Positions 28,543 to 34,524 of a DNA stretch of 34,524 nucleotides are shown here, in pieces. The position numbers and the translations under genes were made by a program. The stretch covers positions 1 through 34,524 of the forward strand of contig JANXMN010000209.1 in the NCBI GenBank assembly GCA_025354605.1, read 5' to 3'. Under the pieces are notes generated by a model. That model made no database searches. It was not told the DNA's origin and saw nothing but the letters and a program-made list of their open reading frames with translations. This stretch comes from Hymenobacter sp. (GTDB lineage: Bacteria; Bacteroidota; Bacteroidia; Cytophagales; Hymenobacteraceae). Position 1 is the first letter of the stretch. The number at the start of each line of letters is the position of its first letter.

Positions 28543-28651
28543 GGGGAGGGTTGAGGTGAAAGATGAAAAAAACGGGAAATAAAAGTCAGCGGTACGGGCC
28601 GGCACCGGGCGCTGCTTTGTGGGAGCGGAAGCCGCAAATGGCTCCGCAATG

Positions 28652-28858
28652 CTATTGGCGGGCCGTAGTTGGCCGGGCCTGTAAATGCTGAAGGGCTTCG
28701 TCGTCCTCAATCCACCAGTAGGTGTTCTCCGGCTTTATCTCGGCAGGCTTACCACCGAAAAAGTGGTCCATTTCGACGCTGGAAAGCTGGTCGGTGGCAG
28801 CAATAGATTTTGCCGCTTTGCTCGTTAAAAAATTGAGCGCCCGCTTGATGGATTGCAT
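28652..28858 (-). CDS. Small peptide with GG-type leader but no Cys
   Basis: MQSIKRALNFLTSKAAKSIAATDQLSSVEMDHFFGG-KPAEIKPENTYWWIEDDEALQHLQARPTTARQ; same strand, just upstream of A5. Confidence 0.6.
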   Translation of the reverse strand: MQSIKRALNFLTSKAAKSIAATDQLSSVEMDHFFGGKPAEIKPENTYWWIEDDEALQHLQARPTTARQ

Positions 28859-29350
28859 GGAAGAAGGGAGAACTAGTGGTTAGAAGACCTTACAAATGAA
28901 TTAGTCCGTCAGACGATAAAAAAATAAAATAGACCAAGTGAAGTAAAAGTCATCTGAATAATGCCCCGTATTTCGACGAACCCGGGAGCGTTAGCGAGAA
29001 AATAAATAAAATATAACGTGTATTCGCCCCCGTAATCAAATATCAATTTAAAATATTATGGTGTGTATTATCAGCTGTTTGTCAGTTGCAGGCGGCAGCA
29101 GGGCCGAGCGTTTAGACGCCCGAGCATTCATTCCGCCGCTCGGGCTGGTTGGTATTAGCTGGCACAGATTTTCCGGCCACGAGCTACCTGTTCGTGCGTT
29201 GCGACTGCATCCCAGCGCCTTTTATAATCGCCAGCGCTTGTGAGCAGGCGCGCACGGTTATTTGAAGACAAGGGATGTCAGACAGCGGATGCTGCCGCAG
29301 TTACTTCTCGGTGCGGCTTTTGGCAGCGTAGGGCCGGAGACGAGGGCATA

Positions 29351-29379
29351 AAAAAAACCTGTCATTCTGCATGACAGGT
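29351..29379 (-). terminator. Rho-independent terminator for the receiver-domain gene
   Basis: ACCTGTCAT-tctgc-ATGACAGGT stem with an A-run on the plus strand (U-tract on minus) directly following. Confidence 0.75.
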
Positions 29380-29420
29380 CAGGGCGAATCCGGAAGGATT
29401 TTTATTTCTTAAAGCACGCG

Positions 29421-29897
29421 CTAAAATTTAGCCATTGTCTGCGTGACGGCATTCGCGAAGTCGTTATAAGTATACGGCTTGGTCAGTAGTTGAACGTGAG
29501 GGATGCTGACCTGAGCGACGGATTCAGGGGGGAATGCCGACGTAATAATTATGTTAGAAAAATGGGCCGCGAACAACCTCATTTCCGGGCTTATCCGAAA
29601 GTCGTTGGAGGGATTGTCCAGTAAATCCAGAAATACAATGTCCACGTCCGGTAATTCCGAAGGCGAGGTAATAGTTTCTATCAGCCATTTTATTTCGAGC
29701 CCCACGAAACGGTTGATATATTTTACCAATAACTCCTGCGCCAGATATTCATCTTCGATTATTCCGCAAGTAAACACGTGGTGGTTGGGGGAATAGTGAA
29801 AATTAAACGATGGGTAGATAGTAACCGGTGAGAGAGTACACTTCTCACATCTGCTCAGGAAGCAGAAAGGCTCAGAAAAGAGCCCTAGCGATGGCAA
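29421..29897 (-). CDS. Stand-alone response-regulator receiver domain protein (start uncertain; GTG near 29777 possible)
   Basis: CGIIEDEYLAQELLVKYINRFVGLEIKWLIETITSPSELPDVDIVFLDLLDN...LLTKPYTYNDFANAV parallels the receiver of the 22702..23439 regulator; no output domain. Confidence 0.7.
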   Translation of the reverse strand: MPSLGLFSEPFCFLSRCEKCTLSPVTIYPSFNFHYSPNHHVFTCGIIEDEYLAQELLVKYINRFVGLEIKWLIETITSPSELPDVDIVFLDLLDNPSNDFRISPEMRLFAAHFSNIIITSAFPPESVAQVSIPHVQLLTKPYTYNDFANAVTQTMAKF

Positions 29898-30155
29898 CTC
29901 GATTTCTAAAGAGGGTTTCTTTGGAAGTTGCGAAAACCAATCCAGGACACGAAATAGCAGCGCCTGGAGCCTGCTGGTTTCGTGTCCTGGGTTGAGCGAA
30001 GCTTCGAAAAAAGTGAGGTGCTCACTTAAGAATTAGCCAGTAGTTCGAATGAGGTGGTGCCAAAATCCGGGCTGCTGCCCAAACCCGGCGCATTAGACGC
30101 TACGCTGCTACCCTATGCCAGCACTGATTAATCTTCGCAATGGCGGTTTGCCGAA

Positions 30156-30296
30156 TTAAAGCGTCTCGCAGAGGGGCGTTGAAGTAGTCATGTGCAGCAA
30201 GGCATGGCCTATTGCCGATGCCGGAGTGGTAGTCAACTGCGAAACAACTTCCTTGTAGAAAGGCAGCTTGGCGGTAGTAGAAAGTTTCTTTTTCAT
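30156..30296 (-). CDS. Small Thr/Ser-rich peptide, possible orphan RiPP precursor
   Basis: MKKKLSTTAKLPFYKEVVSQLTTTPASAIGHALLHMTTSTPLCETL; N-terminus resembles the MKKK...LDKETIxxL leaders, but there is no GG. Confidence 0.45.
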   Translation of the reverse strand: MKKKLSTTAKLPFYKEVVSQLTTTPASAIGHALLHMTTSTPLCETL

Positions 30297-30775
30297 ATTC
30301 GATGAATGAGAAAAATGTGGAAAAATGAAGTGAACCAATTCGATTCGCAGGTAAAGCAACGATGCAGAAAAATATAAATCGTCGATTTTCGACTAATTGA
30401 GGGAAGTCTTCGACGTTTCGAGTTGGCACAGTGCAGCTACTATCCGGTGGCAGCCATGTTTTTACTGATTTTTCCTGCTGATTATCAGCATTCAACATGA
30501 TTTTTGCCCGTGGAATCGGTTCCTAGATTTGAATTTGCGAGTGAGCATGGGCCGTTCGTATTCTGCCGCGCGGGGCACCAGGTTACATAGCGCCCCGCGA
30601 AGCGCTTCATCCCACCACTTTCGCAAACGGGGAAATCCGGGCATCAACCGCCCCCGCCAATATTTCGCGAGCAGTGAATTGGCAGTTGCCTCACCGGCCT
30701 TGTGCCAGCGCAAACGCTTGGCCAGGTCGGAATCAGGGACGGGTAATGATGCGCGAGTAGCTGCTCGGCTGGGCC

Positions 30776-30889
30776 TTAGCCCTGCGCGCCTAGGGCCACT
30801 AGCAGCCCGAGCAGCCCAAGCAGTGTGAGGCCCAACAGGCGGGGCAGCAGGGTGGAGGAAGCGCGGCGGGCAAGGGCGGACGAGGACAT
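30776..30889 (-). CDS. Putative 37-aa single-span membrane protein
   Basis: ATG at 30889 to TAA at 30776: MSSSALARRASSTLLPRLLGLTLLGLLGLLVALGAQG. Confidence 0.35.
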   Translation of the reverse strand: MSSSALARRASSTLLPRLLGLTLLGLLGLLVALGAQG

Positions 30890-31269
30890 AGCGGAAGGGA
30901 ATAAATAGTGGTAATACTCAAAGCTGCTTACCCGCCGGTCGCCGCGCAAATCAATTCGGCCACTGGCGGACTAGCATCGGCGAATGCGGCCTGGGAGGCG
31001 GCCACGCCACCAGCGGGTGGGTGCCACAGCTACGCCAAACCAACCCCGGCCGGATTGCCGGGCCGGGGCCGCTTTCGGGCCGGAGCCGGGGCTGCCTCGC
31101 CGGCAGGCCCGGCCACCGCCCGGCTCGCCGCAACTTCTCTCCCTGTACTGTTCTGCTTAGCCCCGCTAGCTGGCCAAAAGCCCGAATTTTACGGAACCTG
31201 CGGCCTTTTGGGGCGTAAACGGAAGCAGTCGGGTATATCCCCGGCTTCGTTTTATTCCCTCTCCATCCG

Positions 31270-31848
31270 ATGAGCATCTTCAGTAGCGACAAACTCAAGG
31301 GCAAGAAAATTGCCATTATTGCCACCGATGGCTTCGAGCAGGCCGAACTCGATGAGCCCAAGAAATACCTCGAAGGTGAAGGTGCCGAAACCCACGTCAT
31401 CTCCCTCAAAAGCGGCTCCATCAAGGGCTGGGACGGCCCCAAAAAGGATTGGGGCGACAAAGTGGACGTCGACAAAGTCATCACCGACGTGCAGCCCGCC
31501 GACTACGACGCCCTAGTGCTGCCCGGCGGCCAGATGAACCCCGACATCCTGCGCCTGAACAAGGATGTGGTAAGCTTCGTGAAGCAGTTTGCCGGCTCGG
31601 GCAAGGTGCTGGCCGCCATCTGCCACGGCCCCTGGCTGCTGGTGGAGGCCGACGTGGTGCGGGGCAAGCGCGTGACGAGCTGGCCCAGCCTGCACACCGA
31701 CCTGAAAAACGCCGGCGCGCAGTGGGAAGACTCCGAAGTGGTGTGCGACCACGGCCTCATCACCAGCCGCAAGCCGGAGGACATTCCAGCCTTCAACAAG
31801 AAAATCGTGCAGGAGATGCTGGAACCCCAGCACGGCGGCAACCAGTAG
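31270..31848 (+). CDS. DJ-1/PfpI family type 1 glutamine amidotransferase-like protein
   Basis: IAIIATDGFEQAELDEPKKYLE, DALVLPGGQMNPDILR, VLAAICHGPWLLVEADVVRGKRVTSW with nucleophile-elbow Cys. Confidence 0.93.
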   Translation: MSIFSSDKLKGKKIAIIATDGFEQAELDEPKKYLEGEGAETHVISLKSGSIKGWDGPKKDWGDKVDVDKVITDVQPADYDALVLPGGQMNPDILRLNKDVVSFVKQFAGSGKVLAAICHGPWLLVEADVVRGKRVTSWPSLHTDLKNAGAQWEDSEVVCDHGLITSRKPEDIPAFNKKIVQEMLEPQHGGNQ

Positions 31849-31863
31849 GCCAGGCCAGCCAGG

Positions 31864-31920
31864 CCAGCCAATACGAAAGCCCCAACCAGTCGTGCTGGTT
31901 GGGGCTTTCGTATTGGCTGG
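31864..31920. terminator. Long perfect hairpin, bidirectional terminator candidate
   Basis: CCAGCCAATACGAAAGCCCCAACCAG-tcgtg-CTGGTTGGGGCTTTCGTATTGGCTGG between convergent genes. Confidence 0.8.
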
Positions 31921-31942
31921 CTGGCCCACGACTCCGGGGCCG

Positions 31943-32485
31943 CTAGGGCTGCAACAGCGGCCAAGTGCCGGCTAACCAGTGCAGCAAGCCCCATACTATT
32001 CCATCGAAGAGGAGCAGGAAGCCGCCCTGCACCCACAGCGCCCGCCCGTAGCCGAGCAGCCGTTCGGGCCGCGCTATTCCGGGGCGGGCAGCCCGCCGGC
32101 GCAGGTAGCTGCCCGTCAGCACGTATAGCACATCGAGCCCGGCGTTGCCGCCAAACAGGTTTTCGTAGTAGCGCTGGGTAGTGAGCAGCTCGGTCGCGTC
32201 GAGGCTGGTGGGAGGCGTGAAGTGCAGGTGCAGAATGCCCCAGGCGGCCAGCGCGGCGTTCACCAGGTTCCACAGCACGTTCAGGCTGTAGAAGTGGAAG
32301 GGCTCGTAGCGGCGGTCGGCCTGGGCCAGGTAGTAGCCGCCGCCAATCAAATTCAGCAGCACCCAGGCCGCGAGCACGGCCAGCGCCTGCCCCAGCACGT
32401 GCTCGCGCTGCATAAACTGCGCCGCCAGCGCGGCGGCCGAGGCGGGCGGCAGCATCAGGCAGGCGGGGCTATTTGCGGGAGCCAA
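31943..32485 (-). CDS. Hypothetical integral membrane protein
   Basis: 180-aa ORF with several hydrophobic stretches; start may be the internal ATG (MLPPASAAALAAQF). Confidence 0.65.
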   Translation of the reverse strand: MAPANSPACLMLPPASAAALAAQFMQREHVLGQALAVLAAWVLLNLIGGGYYLAQADRRYEPFHFYSLNVLWNLVNAALAAWGILHLHFTPPTSLDATELLTTQRYYENLFGGNAGLDVLYVLTGSYLRRRAARPGIARPERLLGYGRALWVQGGFLLLFDGIVWGLLHWLAGTWPLLQP

Positions 32486-33176
32486 TGCCCAGGTACACCT
32501 GGATGCACTGGTTGCGCACGTTGCCAGTGGTGGTGATGGCCGTGGTGCCGTACTTCAGACTAGCCCCGTTCTGGTAGAGGTCGGCCAAGCTCAGCTCGTA
32601 GCGCACGCCCAGGCGGCCGATGCCCAGGCGGGCTTCGGCCCCACCCACCACGCCGTAGTCGAAGCTGTTGTAGCCATTGGCTTGCAGGTCGAGGTTCTGG
32701 CCGTCGCGCAGCACCTTGGTGAGCAGGCCCACCTGCGGCCCCAGGTGAAAGCTGAGCGTTTCGGTGAGGTTGCCCACGAACAGTACGGGCAGCTCGATGT
32801 AGTCGAGGCGGGTGTCGAACGCCGGATAGGGCGTCATCACGGGGGCGGTGCCGGAGCCGCTGCTTACCGAGCCGGCATCGGTGTGATAGCCCTTGCGTGA
32901 GTACAGTACTTCTATCTGGAGCGAAGCGAAGTTGTTGAAGCCAAACTGCGCGTAAGCTCCGCCGTTGAAGGCGGCCAGGGAGTTGGCGTTGGGGAATAGG
33001 TCGACATCGCTGCCCTTTACGTAAGCCACATTGTAGCCCCCTTTGATGCCCACGCCGGAATTGCGCGATTCGTTGCCGGAGCCCCCGTTGTCGTAAGCGG
33101 TCGAGCTCATGCCGCCCTGAGCAAAGGCGGGAGTGGCGAAGCCAGCCAGAGCCAGCAGAAGGAAAATCTTTTTCAT
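32469..33176 (-). CDS. Outer membrane beta-barrel protein (PorT-like)
   Basis: Signal peptide MKKIFLLLALAGFATPAFAQ; GVGIKGGYNVAYVKG, AQFGFNNFASLQIEVLYSRKGYH, LDYIELPVLFVGNLTETLSFHLGPQVGLL. Confidence 0.85.
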   Translation of the reverse strand: MKKIFLLLALAGFATPAFAQGGMSSTAYDNGGSGNESRNSGVGIKGGYNVAYVKGSDVDLFPNANSLAAFNGGAYAQFGFNNFASLQIEVLYSRKGYHTDAGSVSSGSGTAPVMTPYPAFDTRLDYIELPVLFVGNLTETLSFHLGPQVGLLTKVLRDGQNLDLQANGYNSFDYGVVGGAEARLGIGRLGVRYELSLADLYQNGASLKYGTTAITTTGNVRNQCIQVYLGIGSRK

Positions 33177-33301
33177 CAGCAGCAAAGGGAAACAGTTGAT
33201 AAAGAGTCCGGCCATTGCGGGCCGGTCGCTAAGCGATACGATAAAACAAAAATAGAGGCCCATGAGGCCTCTATTTTTATGCTGAGATTGCCAAATGCGG
33301 G

Positions 33302-33997
33302 CTATTGCCGGAAGCCCACCGATACGTAAAGCTGAATCACCTGATTGTGAATCGACGGGTTGTACGATGGCGTAGTGCTGCCAGCAAAATTAAATTTGGT
33401 GCTGGTATCGAAGATTTTGCCGAACGACAAGTCGTAGCGGGCACCAATACGAGCCGGGCCCACACGATATGCCCCGCCGACGATGCCGCCGAAGTCCACC
33501 GTATTAAAGCCGTTTTCGGCCAGCCCAAGAATCTTATCCCCCGATTTGGCATTGGTCAGCAGTGACACCTGCGGACCAATGTGCACCGCGAAGTTGTCGG
33601 TCAGGTTGGCTACGTAGAGAATCGGCAGCTCAAAATAGGCCATCTTGGTGGCCTGGTTGGTTTTCACTTGCTGCGTACCGTTGTAGGACGTTACGTCGGA
33701 ATTGTAGCCCTTGCGGTTGTAGAGCAGCTCCACCATAACAGAGGAGAAATTGTTGAAGCCAAACTGGCCGTACACCCCGGCGTGAAAATCGTGGTAGGCC
33801 GAGCCATTGGGAATGTCGTCGCCGTAGGGCCGCGAGAAGTTGTAGCCCCCTTTCACCCCGAAGCCGGTATTGCCCGAGTCGGTCGATTTCCCGCCGGTGT
33901 AGTCTTTTGAGGTGAGGGTGCCGCCTGGCCGGGCCTGGGCAAACGCGGCGGTAGACGTGGTAACGGCCAGCAGCAGAAACAGAAGAGACTTTTTCAT
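33302..33997 (-). CDS. Outer membrane beta-barrel protein (PorT-like), paralog of 32469..33176
   Basis: MKKSLLFLLLAVTTSTAAFAQ; GFGVKGGYNFSRPYG, GQFGFNNFSSVMVELLYNRKGYN, MAYFELPILYVANLTDNFAVHIGPQVSLL. Confidence 0.88.
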   Translation of the reverse strand: MKKSLLFLLLAVTTSTAAFAQARPGGTLTSKDYTGGKSTDSGNTGFGVKGGYNFSRPYGDDIPNGSAYHDFHAGVYGQFGFNNFSSVMVELLYNRKGYNSDVTSYNGTQQVKTNQATKMAYFELPILYVANLTDNFAVHIGPQVSLLTNAKSGDKILGLAENGFNTVDFGGIVGGAYRVGPARIGARYDLSFGKIFDTSTKFNFAGSTTPSYNPSIHNQVIQLYVSVGFRQ

Positions 33998-34198
33998 AAT
34001 AAAAACTTATATAAGGGAATGAGCACCAGGGTTTCCCGAAAAAAAGGAAACGATATTTTGGTTGTGTCCTATACTTTCTCCGGCGCGTCAGGGTTGTCTG
34101 CGGGCCGTATTTTGCCGAAAAAGCCGGCGGGCGTGCGGCTCATTGCGGGCGCATCCCTACCTTTGGGCACTTGGCTTTCCCTGGTGGGGCCAGCAGCC

Positions 34199-34273
34199 GG
34201 GGAGTTAGCTCAGTTGGTTCAGAGCGCCACCCTGACACGGTGGAGGTCGTTGGTTCGAGCCCAATACTCCTCA
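34199..34273 (+). tRNA. tRNA-Val(GAC)
   Basis: Cloverleaf readable: acceptor GGGGAGT/ACTCCTC, D-arm GCTCAGTTGGTTCAGAGC, anticodon arm CCACC-CTGACAC-GGTGG, T-arm GTTGGTTCGAGCCCAAT. Confidence 0.92.
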
Positions 34274-34277
34274 CGGA

Positions 34278-34310
34278 AACCCTCATTGCCGCGCGCAGTG
34301 AGGGTTTTTT
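34278..34310 (+). terminator. Rho-independent terminator downstream of tRNA-Val
   Basis: AACCCTCATTGC-cgcgc-GCAGTGAGGGTTTTTT. Confidence 0.8.
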
Positions 34311-34524
34311 ATTGCGGTGCACCCGGTTTACCCTTCCATGCTTGTGAGCCCGGTGCCGCTGCTCGCGTAGCGCCGGGCCGGGAGCAGCGCCCGGTTAGCC
34401 GGTAGTTGTAGGCGGCGGGCGGGCACTCGGCACACGCTATGAAGGCCTAGGCCAACCGCGAAGCGACTATTGGCTGCCCTGACTTATCGGCCAATTATGT
34501 ACCTTGTTGGCCTCCAACCTTCCT

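Noticed and set aside
27985-28554. 189-aa plus-strand ORF across the precursor genes
   Set aside because: Antisense of A3-A5; repeats in its translation only mirror the duplicated leaders.
27612-28556. CRISPR array or tandem DNA repeat
   Set aside because: The repetition comes from paralogous leader-coding sequences of separate ORFs, not short regular repeats with unique spacers.
29058-29243. 61-aa ORF MVCIISCLSVAGGSRAERLD... as a GG-leader peptide
   Set aside because: GG is very close to the start, no leader similarity to A1-A5, wrong strand relative to the array; probably chance.
30492-30713. 73-aa minus-strand ORF (MRWHKAGEATANSLL...)
   Set aside because: Basic, Trp/Arg-rich sequence without recognisable motif or context; could be a gene remnant but not supportable.
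34019-34405. ORFs overlapping the tRNA-Val locus
   Set aside because: They run through a clear tRNA and its terminator; not credible coding regions.
34199-34524. tRNA-associated integrated element
   Set aside because: tRNA genes are common integration sites, but no integrase or attachment repeat is visible before the window ends.

Overview
High-GC Bacteroidetes-type DNA, Hymenobacter-like by gene content and style (inferred from sequence, not searched). The centre of the window (about 13.2-28.9 kb, possibly to 30.3 kb) reads as a class I lanthipeptide-type RiPP locus in two convergent transcription units. Plus strand: outer-membrane beta-barrel/TonB-receptor-like protein -> LanC-like protein lacking the CHG zinc motif -> intact LanC -> luciferase-like flavin oxidoreductase -> C39-peptidase ABC transporter -> LytS-type histidine kinase -> LytTR response regulator. 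Minus strand: up to six small peptide genes (at least four share a leader, an LEGG site and a C-terminal SCxACSC motif) -> full-length LanB dehydratase -> very short HlyD-like membrane protein. A lower-GC segment after the cluster carries a stand-alone receiver-domain protein and another Thr/Ser-rich small ORF. Flanks are mostly housekeeping or accessory genes: ALDH, SDR, GMC oxidoreductase, thioesterase, M1 peptidase, DJ-1/PfpI protein, two OM beta-barrel proteins and a tRNA-Val(GAC). One MscS-type gene is frameshifted by an exact 7-bp tandem duplication. All calls come from reading motifs and the ORF track; no database searches were run.
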